Below the pieces are notes generated by a model. It had not been told where the DNA came from. It searched no databases and saw nothing but the letters and a program-made list of their open reading frames with translations. This document shows, piece after piece, positions 46,750 through 60,033 of a stretch of DNA of 64,000 bases (position 1 is the stretch's first letter; each line of letters begins with the position of its first letter). The position numbers were made by a program, and so were the translations under genes. The DNA is from Gamarada debralockiae. Lineage: Eukaryota > Ascomycota > Leotiomycetes > Helotiales > Hyphodiscaceae. The DNA lies in assembly GCA_002803225.1 (NCBI GenBank), contig NXFV01000284.1, forward strand, positions 62,001 through 126,000. Direction: 5' to 3'.

Positions 46750-48760
46750 ATAAAAGTTCAACGGCGTCAGCTTCAATCCGGATTGCAGAGACGGATAATC
46801 CGCGGAGTGTGCGTCCGTTGACTTCGGCAGCGGACAACCAAGCTCCCCATAATTTCATCCTCATGGGCATATGATCGTATATGTAACAGACATTCATTAA
46901 CCCTGGCGACCTGTACAACTTCACTTTGTCGATATCGCTGGGGAAAGCAGACCCGGGGCTCTATTCTGTGGGAAACACAACAGCCAACCTGTCAATTTGT
47001 TCATCGTCTCCCCTAACGGCGAGCATGTGGCTTTCGCAAGTGCTGATGAGGTATCGAGAGAGAGAGAGAGATGCGAATCACATCAAAATTAACGACAACG
47101 AGAGGAGGCTTCAAAGGCTTCGCACGTATGCCTTTGCTATGGGAGAAGTCCGCACCTTGGGTCCTGCCAATGACTTAAATCATGCCCACGGTTTTGTCTG
47201 GTCCCTAGATGGCTAGGAACTACTATTCTACAACTAGCCAGGAAATTAAGCCCGGTATCGCGAGTCTTCAATGCATTCTGATGCGAAGTTCATTAGCGTT
47301 TGCATCACTAGCGTCGAATATACGAGCTTAAGTCGCTGCATTGGACGCCTTAATCAAAGTCTGAGCCCTTGGGAAAGGCAGAGTTTTATTTCCGTGACCA
47401 ACCGAGATTGGCGATGTGTCCAAGTATGACCCCTTGTACAGGCCGATGGATGGAATGGCAACGCACTGGCACTCCTTGGATGCGAAGCCTGATCTACTAA
47501 ATCCCTCACCTGCGGCGAGTAATACATACACTGGAAATGGTTTCATCCATACACCCCGGGCTCAGGTATTGCATTTGAATCGGTCAAAACAATTGAACTA
47601 TTCAAAATTCGATTCTCCAGTCCGTGGAGGTGGGAATACTGACAACCCAGCTTCTATGATTGACTTCCACTTTGACAGTCTGGTCGTAATCCCGGTCCAG
47701 CGTGGTATGGCCACTGTTGTTGAGCTTTGGAAGGGATGAAAACACAGCAGAACGCTACTAGATCTGCACGACAATGCATTATCTACTGCAAGCGGCTGCT
47801 GGGATATCCAAAGACTGTCCGATGGCACATTTAAGATAGCTCTCATCAAGAGCTCAGCGATACATCGCCAACCAGAGGAGATTTGGATCACCTCTCATAA
47901 TAGCAGCCGAAACTTTACTTTCGAAAACTACTCCTGCCTCTTTGTTGGAGTGGGAAAATAATGGATGGCACCAAGCTCCAATGCACAATCACATATCCTC
48001 CTTCCCACGGACCAGACTCAGCCCCCTTCCCAACCATTTTCCTCATTCACAGCGGTCCCTATTTCCGCACCATGCATGCCAGACTTCCAACTCGACAAAT
48101 TCCGCCTGCAACTCTTCCCCACCTCACATGGGTACCTCGTCCTCTCCTCCAACTATCGCGGAAGCTCTGGTCGTGGCTCTGCATTCGCTTGTGTTTCTGG
48201 CTTAAAGCTGATCACAGAGTCTTGGTCCGATTGCGACAGCGTGATAAACCGCTGAATTGATCTCAAGCCTGCTGATCCTGGTCGCGTCGCACTCGCAGGC
48301 CACAGCTCAGGGGGATATCTGGCGGCATTAGGAGCATCGATCACGAATGACAAATACAAAGGCCGTATCACCTGGTCCAGCGCATCAGACTTCTCATCTC
48401 TCGCCGGGACCAGCCAGACTCCCGAGTTCCAATTCTGGATGTCTGGACTCGCATCTTGATGCGCAGAGCCGCAGAACTTACTACAAACTGTGGGACGAAG
48501 GATGGTTCATTCAATTCCAGTGAGGAGTTTGAATGACGTCGAGACGCCTTATTGATTCTGCATGGTGAGGACGATCCCCAGGTTCCGGTAACGCAGGCGG
48601 TAGTGCTTTGGAGGGGGTTGAAGAGACTGTCGAAGTTTTCTGAACGGCATCAGCTGGCGATTTATCTGAGGGAGGGGCATGATCTTCGCTGAGAAGGGCC
48701 ATTTTGAGGATGGGCTGGAGAGAATACTTGAACACCTTGGGAGGTACTTCCTGCGAGGAA
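46750..48760 (+). pseudogene. Decayed S9-family serine peptidase (acylaminoacyl/dipeptidyl peptidase-like)
   Basis: Pieces of one protein appear in order on the plus strand, broken by stops and frame changes. Beta-propeller blades come first (FNGVSFNPD, FHPHGHMIVYVTD, NLFIVSPNGEHVAFASADE). The blade just named runs into a GA-dinucleotide run at 47056-47070. Then come the catalytic-domain entry DGTKLQCTITYPPSHGPDS with FLIHSGPYFR, SHGYLVLSSNYRGSSGRG and WSDCDSVINR followed by TGA. The nucleophile elbow VALAGHSSGGYLAALGASI (Ser codon at 48304-48306) is present. LILHGEDDPQVPVTQAVVLW supplies the Asp, and LREGHD followed by a stop and shift to EKGHFEDGLERILEHLGRY supplies the His. All three catalytic residues survive, but at least six lesions prevent translation. 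Limits are approximate. Confidence 0.75.
47056..47070. repeat. GA dinucleotide run inside the peptidase pseudogene
   Basis: About seven GA units immediately after the SPNGEHVAFASADE blade. A slippage-prone site such as this could have caused one of the frame changes. Confidence 0.7.
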
Positions 48761-50065
48761 GTGGGCTAGGATTGAAATTTTATTTCTGTCTCAGAACCCG
48801 TTATTTGTACGCTTTGAGATGCTGCCAGGCTCTACATATGGCCGCCAACCCCCACAATTCACGCTGGGAGGAACCATTGCAGGAAATTTATTAATAAACA
48901 TGGATGGGCCATATATTTGTTCTCGAGGTGGCATCGAAGTACAACAAGTAACTCGGTGGAATCGAGATGGTGATTTATGATCCAAGGACGTCCTCGTGAC
49001 TACAGATTCGCTGAGAGAAGATTCCCAAGCACTTATATCTCGCCATCTCGTTCTCCGGCGCAATACGTAGCAGATTGGTGGTGAGAGGAGTGTCATTCGT
49101 TCGCTGTCGATCGCAATATTCGCTGTTGACATCCATCGAAGATATCGATAGATGTGTGCTTCAATGATCCCAGGAGAGGCCGACCCGGCTGACTTCGTGT
49201 TACGCACTGAGCACGTAATTGCGGATGTTTCTCCCTTTCTTACCTCTCCTCATTATCTGTCATCCGCCATGTTCCAGTGATAAATTGGTTGTTGCGATTG
49301 TTTGGGCCGGAATTGGAAGCCAGCGGCATCTCTTTTAAGGAAACCTTGCAAGCCGTTTTCTGAAGGAGTGTCGCCGGAATGAAAAATCTCAACGTGGAAA
49401 GGGCTTCAGCTTCCCCTGCTGTTTCTTGAGCAAAAAGTGGATTCACCCAAGGTTTCTGCCCCAATGATGGCAGCGGGGAGACAAGATTAAAGCGCTGTGT
49501 CTTGTGAAATGTCCGTGAATTTCCCTTGGATGATCTGGATAGTACAAAACTGTGACCCCTCGAAGGTAGACCAATTCTTCTCCCATTCGCTCAATCGAAG
49601 AGAAACGATGGCACGTGATCTAAAAGTCGAAAGGCGGGTTTCAATAATCATGTACGGAGGGTCGCCAAGATCATTGATGAGAAGTGAAGATATGATGGTA
49701 ACGGCCGCAATGGTTCATATTACTACCTAGCAATCCAGTATGTATAAAACCAGCCAATCCCAAATGTCATAAGTGGTTAAAACCAACTCGCCCCAGCGAG
49801 TAAAAACCTTTCGACATTTCCGTTTCGTCTCCCTTTTCCTATATTCGATTCAGCCCAGAAACCCAAAGACCAGTCTATAGCAGACGCCGTGCGTAATCCC
49901 AAAGCTTCCTCTGCTCGTGACAATTCAAACTCCGGTGATCCCGCCATCATCACATGCTTTTGCCCGGATTCGTTATTCATGCTGACAGTCTCCCCATTCA
50001 CCCAATTATACTCTTAACCCTGTGCGTTCACCAAAGGCTCCATGCACCCATGTGCCAAGTACCCT
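48761..50065. other. Gene-poor stretch, no supported gene
   Basis: Several 70-140-codon frames on both strands (for example 48791-49207 and 49240-49464 on the minus strand) lack recognisable domains, and none is supported. Confidence 0.4.
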
Positions 50066-50326
50066 CTACTCAGCAACAACCGCATCGCTCCAATCACCAA
50101 GCCCATCACCCTTGCCGTAATGAACAGGCCCCAATTTCAAGAAGCGTAACTTGCCACTGGTATCAGAGCTCAAGCTGGAGCTTCGTCGTGACTTCAGAAG
50201 CTCGACATTGACCTCTTCGGTCGCGGCGGGATTGACAGGTGCTTGGACGGGGGACTTGGTGAGAGGTGTGGAGGGGTAGGAAGCGCTGGTTGCGGGGGCA
50301 AGGGAGAGGAATTGGAAGGATGGCAT
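50066..50326 (-). CDS. Small conserved fungal protein, function unknown
   Basis: An 86-codon frame starting MPSFQFLSLAPATSASYPST. It has a Ser/Pro/Val-rich middle and a basic Ser-rich stretch (LLKSRRSSSLSSDTSGKL) followed by RFLKLGPVHYGKGDGLGDWS and a hydrophobic end. I recall similar short ascomycete proteins ending in FLKLGPVHxG..GDW, but no function is known to me. No intron, signal peptide or membrane segment is visible. It stands alone in a gene-poor region. The call rests on that recalled motif and natural composition, so it is moderate. Confidence 0.55.
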   Translation of the reverse strand: MPSFQFLSLAPATSASYPSTPLTKSPVQAPVNPAATEEVNVELLKSRRSSSLSSDTSGKLRFLKLGPVHYGKGDGLGDWSDAVVAE

Positions 50327-53300
50327 TTCTGCGATTTTGGGAGTGGAGACTGAGGTTGGTTGAATTTGCGAGCTTGTTGTACCGCAAAGGACTGGAAGTT
50401 GTGGTTATAAATTCGGTTCGTGAGATGAATGTTTGCTTGCCTCTGAGGGATTGAGCTGAGATTATTTGTAGGAGAAACTTTTGAAGTTGGAATTGGAGGT
50501 GTCCTTTTTATCTCAAGAGACTTTTCAGAGCTGATTCTGTTGGAAATGTCGGTGTCGTGGGGGGCAAATGCTTCGTAATGACTCGAGTGGTGGGTCAAAC
50601 GCCCAGTTATGCGACTTTGATGCACGTGTGAGAAGGATTCGTCCTGTGACCCCAAACAGCAAAGGTACGAGTATGTAATCGCGACAGTAATATTTTCACT
50701 TTGAAAAATGAAAACCAAATATTTCGCACAGATCAAAGGAAACAGGCAAAGAGATACTGATATAAAGAAGAGGAGATACAAGAGATGACGATGCTGAAGC
50801 TGGATTTCCTAATGGGGTAAAGGAACAAGCTGCCCACGAAAATAATAGCCTTCCCTAGGTACGGGACGATCTGTCAATCGCCGCATCATTGGGTAGCTAG
50901 GCAGGCACAAGAAAAGAATCCGGAAGCACCTTGAACGCAGACCCCCATGCGAGGTCAGGCAGGCTGAGGGAAGGGGGTGTGGTGGTGTCGACCCACAACC
51001 ATGTTTTTATTTTATCCGAGGATGCCCATCTCTAACCGCACAGCGCATGAGCCAACCATTGTTGACTGGCCTTAGCTCTAACATGTGCCGCTGAAGAAGT
51101 GTCACAGCATTGTCAGCTGTTATGAAGAGAGTAGAAACGATTTGATGCTGATCACGCGGCGAAAGACCATGTCCTGGGCTGAGCATCATCATAATCATCG
51201 TTGCAAACATTGCATGGTGGAGTGACGTCCGGCCCCTACCGAGTGATTCGTGCTTTTCAATCACTCCACGAATAACGCCACTGGTGATTGCTTCCGCTCT
51301 GCCTCTTCGTCGTCGTGCTCGAGGGTAGCAAGCTGGAATGTCGTTAAACCTAGGTACCTCCACAAATCCGGGGTAGCGAAACCTTGAACTCCCGATGTGA
51401 TTGGGGTGGGCGCCAATCGTTATCGATAATCAATCTCAATGCCGAGGTTCTGGGCTGTTAATCGGTATGAAAACGGTTGAAGGATTAAGGAGACGTCCAA
51501 AACTAGTTATGAACCGATAACTAATATGAGCGATATCAGCCTGGCGAAGAATGGATTCCTGTGAAAGTGAGGAAATGGAGAAGTTGGTCTCTGTTCGCGG
51601 CGTTGAAAGCAACATGCGGGGTTTGCTGCAGAAATGCACGAAGAAACTCCTCGTATCGGTAGTTGTACAAATGTTGGTTGTTGGTTGTTGGACTGCAAGA
51701 ACGAGGACGTAAGCTGCGACATGATTCCTAAAGATCTTCCAACAACCAAACCTTCTAAGACAACCAAAAGTCCTCAAGAGGCTCTGCCGTCTGAATCATT
51801 CAAACTTGCGTCCGCCCCCTGATTGCGGACTGACTCACGTGACTGTTCGGGATCCCAGAACAATTTCGGCTGCATATTGGCGGCCACGTCGATGTTGGAA
51901 AGTTTTCTGAATGCCGTCGGGGGGCCCGGAGCAGCTGTTATTAATACCGGATGTTTCAGGGAGATTGGGTGGCTGTTGCTGGAGATTCGGTCCGACATGG
52001 GAGACCTGCATTTCATGTTTCTTTCTGCAGCGGATGACATGATTCTGGGCTATTTCCACACCCGATCTTCATTTGAAAGTGTCGACATCTCCGAAGTTCA
52101 CACGCAGTTTCCCATGTGTTGTCCTTCACATATTTGCTGTGATGATTCATCTTCGGGCCAACTGCAACGCTCCCGGCTTTGCAGGTTTTGTTACCCGCCA
52201 GGAACACCTGCCTGCCTTTTTCTTGAGGCCGTAGAGATCCGTGCATATCAACGATCTGTCCATGTCTTGAAGGCGCTCGTGCATCCATCGAGGTCTTGGC
52301 CATGAAAACGTATCTTCAGAGACCAATCGCAAAGAACAACGTCAAATCTTGCGTCGTACTGGTTCGAAGAGGTTTGCGCCACAAAACCGCCCCATCTCCC
52401 ATCTCGAGATCTCTCTCGGAGTCCGGCTCATATGAGGCTTGACAGGCAAGGTGAGATATGCGGCGGCTGTGTCACATCACAACTCGTTCGTACTACGTAC
52501 TCTATGATCTGTTAAAGTAATTTCTCCGTGATTGCTTTCACTTCTACCAATTTTGACGCGCATTTGCAAGGTGTCAAAGCTGGGAGGTAAGAATTTTCCT
52601 CTCTCCTTTCGATATGTCGCAGAGGCCCCCCTGTATCGTATCCAAGTGGCGCTTATTATGCCGCTGCAATTCGCTAGCCTGGACCGTTAGCTCTTTCTCG
52701 CTTTCTCCATCACATTTTTCTTATCGAGGGTGGATCATGATTGATGGGATGTACGACCGTCGAATTAAAAAAAATGGGTGACCTCTCTCCTTTTTCATTG
52801 GAGTTTGTCTTTCAATTTTTGCCGTCCAATCTCTGTCAAGTTAGCTATTACTTTACTATTATTGATTGATTTCAAACTTTGCAAGGCTTGCAGCTGACAT
52901 GTTCGCTCCTATCTGTACAGATCCGTAGCCAAAATAGCATGACGTCGGGACCCTGCAGAAAACGGTTTTGTGCCCTTCACGGAAATTTCTTTAGATTGTC
53001 TGAATTTCAGTTATGGATGACCAAGGGTCAGGGCTTCGGAACCCCTGAGGGATACCACATGGTTGGAGGGGTACTTTAGTGTGGTGGGGAAAGTGGAAAA
53101 TCGCACATCCAAGACAATTTTTCTTTAAGATGACTTCGTATGGATTTCGATATCCCGTCAGCCAACTCATAAGTCTCAGCTATGTGATCTAGCGCTTTCT
53201 TTCTGGGTGAAGAAAGACCAACTGCGTCGGGAAGGAATCGTCCTTCCCATTCAGGAGCTTCGGTCACCTCCGCAGATCATCTTGCGAATGGTTTATGCGG

Positions 53301-56300
53301 TTGCTCCAGAAAGTGACGAAAATTTTGTTGGTATTTCAAATGATCGCAAGGCCACAGGATCTGTTAGGGAGGAGGGGATATTCCGCTGATGTCGTATGGG
53401 TAAAGTATCCTCGTTAGATGGAGGATTCACCATCCGCCGATAAGGACGGACCGGCTTCTTGATAAGTGAAATAAAAACTGCAGATATCGACACATTAGGT
53501 GTTGCCGCGAGACCACATTTACAGGGTGCCGGTTCGCCAATGAATGTGAAATGTAAGAGATCATGCACGGATTAATGTCCGGCCAGCTGCACACGGAAAG
53601 TCTCCAGTAGGGTGAGAGAGTTGCACGAGGCAGCCGTTGAGAAAGCAAAAGTCGTTGATGATAGGTCTCGATGTCTCCACGGCCCACAAGTACAGCGGCA
53701 GTCGACCTTGGCGAAGATTACGCCAACATTAAATCCCTTGGGGCGTTGGCTTTGTAAACCTCGATCTCATGCGCCTCATGTGTTCGTCTGCCGAACACGG
53801 ACTTGCGGCTTGCCTCATCAAAACCCCGCGTACGAACCATAACCCAACACCGTAAGTCACAACGCTGCTTCGAAAATGCCTGAGCGAAGACAGTTTAATG
53901 TAATTTCGAGATCAAACGGCCCAGTATGGCACACGGCAACCCCGTGTACGGCTATGCTGTGAGCCGCGAACTCCTATCGGATTGTCGCCATTTCAATTGG
54001 CTTCGTCTCCACTGCCGTCGCACCTCTCCGCTGCTGAGGTTGCAACCCTGTAACAGCCCCTCGAAGCTAATTTCGAAGCGCCGCGTTTTACTAGGCCCTA
54101 TCTGAGTATCTGAGCTATCTTACGCGAAATAGTGGATCATATCATAGCGTGTGCTTGCCCAAATGGAGGTTGGAGTTTAGTCCCTTCCTTAGCTCGTTTC
54201 TCGCTCCTTGTAACCTTGCGCTTCCGGTGGATCATCTCCTGTCCACATTCTCCTCCACAGGCCAACTGAGGGTGTCCATGTGAGCCACCTGAATCTGCAA
54301 TTGATGGTGCGCTGCATTCCTTGTCAGCATTGAGGAAGGCCCTTGCCTGCCCTACCAGATTATGTGCTTCTCAAATCCTGCCTTTAGCCAACAGCAGTTC
54401 GGGCGCGGATTGCGGCCACTTGTTGGACTGGGAGAGCCTTGCCCCATTCCTCCATAGCTGCAAGCAAAATCTCCAACTTAAGTCATCGCATCCATCCGGA
54501 TAGCAAACGACCAACAAGGACGCACGCAGCTTGTAGACAGGCATATCTACTCTTCAGGGTCGCCACCGTGTTCCAACATCTCATGAGGCATGGCAAACAA
54601 CTTGCAACTCATCAAATTAACTGAACCGACGCTGAACCCATATCCTTGGGAATGGTGTGACGGCCTATAAAAGCATCCTGCCGTCGCTGATGATTTTGGA
54701 GGTCGAAGAGGTAACATACGAATCCAATCGTCACGGCGCCGCAACTCGAAATCCGTTCAAGTCAAAAGCCTCCAGGTAGCATCATCCAGCGCCATTAGCC
54801 TCATCAAATTCACCGACTTAGCCAAAGCCCCAGGTAAGCTGAAAGTTTCCATTCCCCTGAGCTTAGGAGCCTGCGACACGTTCAATGTTTGTTGTAAGGT
54901 TAATAACGGCTTGTTGTCGCAGATCGAGTCAAGGCCGAAACCGACATACGATTCAAGAAGCTCGGACCAAGTCAACCCCACCATCCAGCGACCATGTGCA
55001 GAAGATATATTACTTTCCATAACTCGCCTGGTTGTTACCATACAATAACATCTGCAATTGTAATATGCGCGAAGAAAGCAGCAGACCCACATCGTCGCTG
55101 CCAAGTTAGAGATGTCCGTGAAACGGTGGATTATCCATGCGAAAATTGCGACGCAGGATAGTTAGTGAGCAATCTGATGTTGCATATCTTCAAGATTTCT
55201 GACCAGACGCAGTGGATAGGATTCCCCATACTCCGCAGGCAGTAGGCACGCCCAGCACCTGGCAGAGGTCTCCCTCACGAAATGCGAACCGGAGAACAAG
55301 AGGAGCCCCTGAGCATTTGCCGGAGTTAATGGGTGGGGAAATGTTAGGAGGCTGCGTCAGTGCATCTGTTGCCTCTCTGTTGTAAAGTTCATCACAGGAC
55401 TGGTGTAGGCATACATCATATTTTGGAGTTCCGGGGTTAGAAGCTTAGGCCAGGAGCAGTAGTGGGAGGTGGAGGGTCTGCTCTGGCGTAATTTTCGCTC
55501 CCATACTCAACTCAGTCGAAATTTCAGCAAGGTCAATATCTGTTGCGGCGCAGCTTTGTGTGTGAGCTTGTGATCGCAGAGATGAGGATCATGCGGCATA
55601 GTCTGCTGTTTGATCTGCCGATTGTCTCGAGTTCTGTTGCTGGAGTCTCGATTGAGCATCTGCACCTTTAGGCACCAACATTCTATATGCGCCGAAAGTT
55701 GCTCAAGATTTGCTCCGGAAGGCGGCAAGGATTGCTAGATGCTGCAGGATGACAACTGATGGTGGCAAGATGTGGGAGATGGGGGCTTGCAGATTGGTCG
55801 AGGGGTACGTTTGCCTCAGGCAGGGTACCTCGGCGCCGCAAGAGTGCAGCATGGAGCGGGCTGACCCGTCTCTGCATTGGCCCGCAGATTATCAGCCGTG
55901 CTGCGGCTAATATACGGCCGGGACGAGAGTCTGTTATGATAAGACTGGTGATATTGAATGTTGGAGCTTTGAAATCAAGTTTCAACAGAAAAGAATGCTT
56001 GATGTTCCTCAGAGGTGTTTTACCCCTGCTTTATGCATCATCCATGCCACATGCTTGGATAATCATGTGATGAGGCTGCATAGATGTGCCACACCAGAAA
56101 GGATATTGTTGGAATTGTAAAGGGTTCTTTCCACTTTAGTGTTTGTCTGCAGATGAACAAGGAATGTGTAGGTGAATGTTGGATAGGGTCTGCCATAGCG
56201 ACTGCATTGTGATGCCAGATTTTCCTCGAGTCGGAATTGCCGAATTGTTGGAATATCTAAAGTAGCTATAATGATTTGGAATGGATATGAGTCCAAGACA

Positions 56301-58395
56301 GTCGAAAATACATCCGACTGGTGCTCCGGTAAATGAGCGAGGATGCCGGCACTGAGTTTGAGGGTTTGGACTGTTGGTAATGAGACCAATCAAATTAGAC
56401 AATAAGGAAGGAGATGTAGCGTGTGAATAGATTGGTGTGTAATCATATGATTAAGCGTGCGGCAGCGGCGCGTAAATCTTGAAATGATAGTGGAATAATC
56501 TGAAGGCTGCCAACTCATACGCCAACCTTTGGCTGATGTGTTGCATGCAGACAGCGAATGATCAGCCCAGCCGGTGGCCGTGAGGAAGGAAGTGTCTTGC
56601 TCTGCATCAATAGATGAAGTGATTTGGCTGTATGATGTCGTGCGGAGGTGATACAAGCTGTTGTGGTGGCTGCCGATCCTTGCAAGTAGACGGAAGAGGC
56701 GCAGGAGCGTGTAGGTGCATGTACATCCCTTGAGCAAAAGCAAATAAAAGGGCGAAGACCATTCCTCTGTGCCTTCCACGTGATATGCCGTATGACGACT
56801 AGGCATAAAGCGACATCCCAATGGAATATTTTGCGAATGGAAATATCAGGCGGCCGATCGCAGTTGGGCACTTTGGGTTAAGGACCATGTTCTGAGCGTT
56901 GGAACTTGGTATGAGGAAATAGCGAATCACAGAAAATCCTCTTAGGCGTATTCCTAGGTGGAACGAAGGGAGATAATGATATGGTGGGTATATCGGGCGC
57001 CGACAGAGAGTGTGTCGACATGTGAGAGGTGTCTTGTTTTTCGTCCCTGCGGAGACTTTACGTCGATTCAACCAGACATTGACCACGAGGAAGGATATCA
57101 TGAAGGGCATGGCAAAGTACTCTTTTAGAGGCAATGAGATTTCCAAAATCTAAGTTGAAGTTCAGTAAATTACCTAATATGTCCGAGGAGACCATACATT
57201 TCGTTTCTAAAGTTTTCACCCAAATGAATCCATTTTGGTCCATCAAAGTGAAGACTCTGGTGACGAAAGGCCCCAATTCGACGCTACTCCTTGTTCCATA
57301 ATCAAGATCATTCAACGACATCGTTGCATTCCCTCTATGATGAATCGAGGTCTATAGTTGAGATGCGTAGTCTTGAGACCGGAAAATAGCATCTCTTATC
57401 GACGTGGCGATGTCCACTTGATTATTTCATCCAAAATGCGAAGTTTCTCCGTCACGACAGCGAGAGTGAAATGAGCTTGCGAGGAAAGTTGGGTATCATT
57501 CGATCGATGGATCAGGAGTAAAGGTTGTTGTTTAAGTTTCTGAGGGTGCATCATCTTCGTCTTCTTGAAGACCAGCTTGTTCTTGATGATAATCAGCATC
57601 AAAAACTTGAAAATAGCGCACCTTTCCAAGATCCCACCACCCAGACATGTGGGTATTTGAGGACTAGACGCAAGGGTTCTTGAAGGCTGGAAATCCGTTC
57701 GGAGACCTCAGTACCAGGATTTTCGAAGATTGCTCTCTGATTGCGACTTGGCAGCTGTTGAGGACCTTGCTGGAGCTGCTGGGAAGCAATACCGGGAGAG
57801 AGTTGGGATAAAAGGATACAGACTGAAAGTAAAATGTTTGGAACGCGATAAGCAGAGGAAGAAACTTTCTGGCTTTGGAAAAGGCCAAAGGGCCGCGTCG
57901 AGGAGTCGTTTACTAACTTTCTGCCTTTCTAGAGGCCCCCCCCCCTTGTTTTTTTTTTGATGAGAAATAGGATTTCTATAGTGACCCATGCTCTCCTTAT
58001 CTCAACGAGCAGCAACTGCAAGAGCAAATGGTGAATTTTTTGAGTTTCCGGAGAATGTGGAGAAGTGAGGTTGATAGAGTTTCCGAGAAGATGCCAGTGC
58101 TGCTTTGCCATAATATCTGGGTGTGAGATTATGGAATTCACGTGATTTATACTAGCTCCGTGCCTGACACTGTATCGAAAACCCTCAAACTACGGCACTC
58201 CACCACTAAATTCATTCATAAACCAACCACCAAAACAAACTCTATGATTTTGCATTCTGCACCACCTAAGACATACAATCCAATCGGGCGTATTAAAGGT
58301 CAACCTCCCAATGTCCATGCCCAAGCACTCCCCCATCCCGTCAGGTGATCCCACCTCCCCTCACTGAGAATCCGCATACCACGTCTCCCCTCATC
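50327..58395. other. Long gene-poor region with possible gene remnants
   Basis: About 8 kb with no complete gene I can support. Natural-looking but unplaceable segments occur on the minus strand at 51007-51363 (helix-rich, LSPRDQHQIVSTLFITADN), 54757-55104 and 56063-56389 (leucine-rich, F-box/LRR-like: VQTLKLSAGILAHLPEHQSD) and 56799-57321. A C10-TTG-T10 homopolymer pair sits at 57936-57958. The rest shows only short random frames. The last 400 bp before 58396 hold the MDM12 promoter. Confidence 0.5.
57936..57958. repeat. Adjacent homopolymers C10 and T10
   Basis: Ten C followed by TTG and ten T. Low-complexity tract in non-coding DNA, prone to sequencing or replication slippage. Confidence 0.85.
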
Positions 58396-59676
58396 ATGTC
58401 AATCGATCTAAACTGGAGCACCCTAACTACCGGCCCCGACGGCTTGGCCCTCTCCCTCTCAATCCGCGATTTCATCCACGACAAATTCCAGTCTGTGCCC
58501 CTCCCCCGCTTCATCAAGTCCGTGAAAGTCCACGAATTCGAATTCGGTTCCATCCCCCCAGAGATCGAAATCAAGGATATCTGTGATCCGCTTGCGGATT
58601 TCTATGAGGTGAATGAGGAGGATGAGTATGATGATGAGGATTATGAGGACGGGAGGGAGGATAGATGGAAGGGAGGATTGAGAGATAGGGAGGAAGGGTT
58701 GAGGGAGAGGAGAAGGGTGGAGAGGGTTGCGAGGACCGATGGGAATGGGGAAAGAAAGACGGATTTGCCGCCGTATATTGATACGCAGTTACCAGGCTCA
58801 AGGAATATGCAGAGCCCAGGTGGGGATATGGGAAGTCCGTTCCTTGGAGTCAGCACACCTGGAATCCCAGGCGGGACGTCAAACCTCAATTATTTCCACT
58901 CTCAACTCGCCACAGGCCTTTCGGGGACACAGACGCCACTTGCGGCTGTAGCAGGCGCACATTTACCAAATGGATGGCCGGATTATGCTTCTATTCCTTC
59001 AGCCATGGGGAGAAGCCATCGTCATACGGCGAGCGGGAGTTCGATCACGCCTCCACAAACAGGAGATGCAGCACAGCAAGCGAAAGCACTGAGGGAGAAA
59101 GCAAGTGTATCGACGTTAGCAACGAGTGCTACGCCTACTACGAGACCGCAGACTAGAGATGGGGTGTTGTCGGATCAGGAGGAAGAAGAACCTACGTCCC
59201 CGCCGAAACGCTTTCGAGAGCCGAGGGTTGAAGACCTACAGACTGTTTTCAGAGTACGGTATTCAGGGGACGTAAAGTTGTCTTTGACAGCTGAGATATT
59301 ACTCGATTATCCGATGCCTTCCTTCGTGGGTATACCTGTCAAGCTCAACATTACAGGTCTATCCTTCGATGGTGTCGCAGTGTTGGCTTACATTCGCAAG
59401 AGGGCACATTTCTGTTTTCTGAGTCCGGAGGATGCTTATGCAGCTGTGGGATCGGATGGCGGGGATGGAGAGGGTGATGCACATAGAGTAAGGGGAAGCA
59501 TGAAGATGGGAGGCCTACTGCATGAGATCAAAGTAGAGAGCGAAATTGGGAAGAGAGAGAACGGAAAGCAGGTCCTGAAAAATGTGGGCAAGGTGGAGAA
59601 GTTTGTCCTGGAGCAGGTTAGGAGGATTTTCGAGGATGAGTTCGTCTATCCTAGTTTTTGGACCTTCTTGGTATGA
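58396..59676 (+). CDS. MDM12: Mitochondrial distribution and morphology protein 12 (ERMES subunit)
   Basis: An uninterrupted frame gives 426 residues from [19 protein letters not shown], the conserved start of fungal Mdm12. An upstream in-frame ATG at 58345 would add 17 poorly conserved residues and is not chosen. The SMP lipid-transfer domain is split by long fungal insertions. The N-terminal part ([30 protein letters not shown]) is followed by an acidic and Arg-rich insert and a Ser/Thr/Pro-rich linker. The second part resumes with [20 protein letters not shown] and [20 protein letters not shown]. The C-terminal helix is [20 protein letters not shown]. It is a peripheral subunit of the ER-mitochondria encounter structure with Mmm1, Mdm10 and Mdm34, moving phospholipids between the membranes. 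Confidence 0.96.
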   Translation: MSIDLNWSTLTTGPDGLALSLSIRDFIHDKFQSVPLPRFIKSVKVHEFEFGSIPPEIEIKDICDPLADFYEVNEEDEYDDEDYEDGREDRWKGGLRDREEGLRERRRVERVARTDGNGERKTDLPPYIDTQLPGSRNMQSPGGDMGSPFLGVSTPGIPGGTSNLNYFHSQLATGLSGTQTPLAAVAGAHLPNGWPDYASIPSAMGRSHRHTASGSSITPPQTGDAAQQAKALREKASVSTLATSATPTTRPQTRDGVLSDQEEEEPTSPPKRFREPRVEDLQTVFRVRYSGDVKLSLTAEILLDYPMPSFVGIPVKLNITGLSFDGVAVLAYIRKRAHFCFLSPEDAYAAVGSDGGDGEGDAHRVRGSMKMGGLLHEIKVESEIGKRENGKQVLKNVGKVEKFVLEQVRRIFEDEFVYPSFWTFLV

Positions 59677-60033
59677 TGAAGGAAGCCTTGCAGGGATGGA
59701 AAAGTTTGCATGAAGTGGCCTATTGGAGGTTGGATGGGTTTGGGATCCTTCATCATGACACATTATGAGCCACTGGAGCTCATCACTCACTTCTTCCTTC
59801 TCAAAGGATACTTCTTGCGGAGAGGCCCAGAAATCAACACTCTATTAGGATCAGTCCTCTTCCTTGTGCCCATCACAAGTATCATATCATACTTTAGAAC
59901 CGTGCAAAAGCCCAACCCACTCAGTGGCTGGACTCAAAACCCATGCTTACAGCAACCTCGCCGCAATTATGCCAAAATTACATCCAACGCCATGCTATGC
60001 CATAATCATCATATCTCATCAGCCATCCCGTCC
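59677..60033. other. Convergent intergenic between MDM12 and VPS28
   Basis: 357 bp of shared 3' flank; no gene is seen. Confidence 0.5.

Noticed and set aside
46300..46776. 158-codon minus-strand frame between the two pseudogenes
   Set aside because: It overlaps the start of the peptidase remnant on the other strand and has no recognised family.
51007..51363. 118-codon minus-strand frame with a helix-rich end
   Set aside because: Could be the tail of a transcription factor or receptor remnant, but nothing upstream supports it.
51823..52305. 160-codon plus-strand frame with many cysteines
   Set aside because: Cysteine spacing fits no zinc finger I know and the opposite strand is equally open, so it is probably chance.
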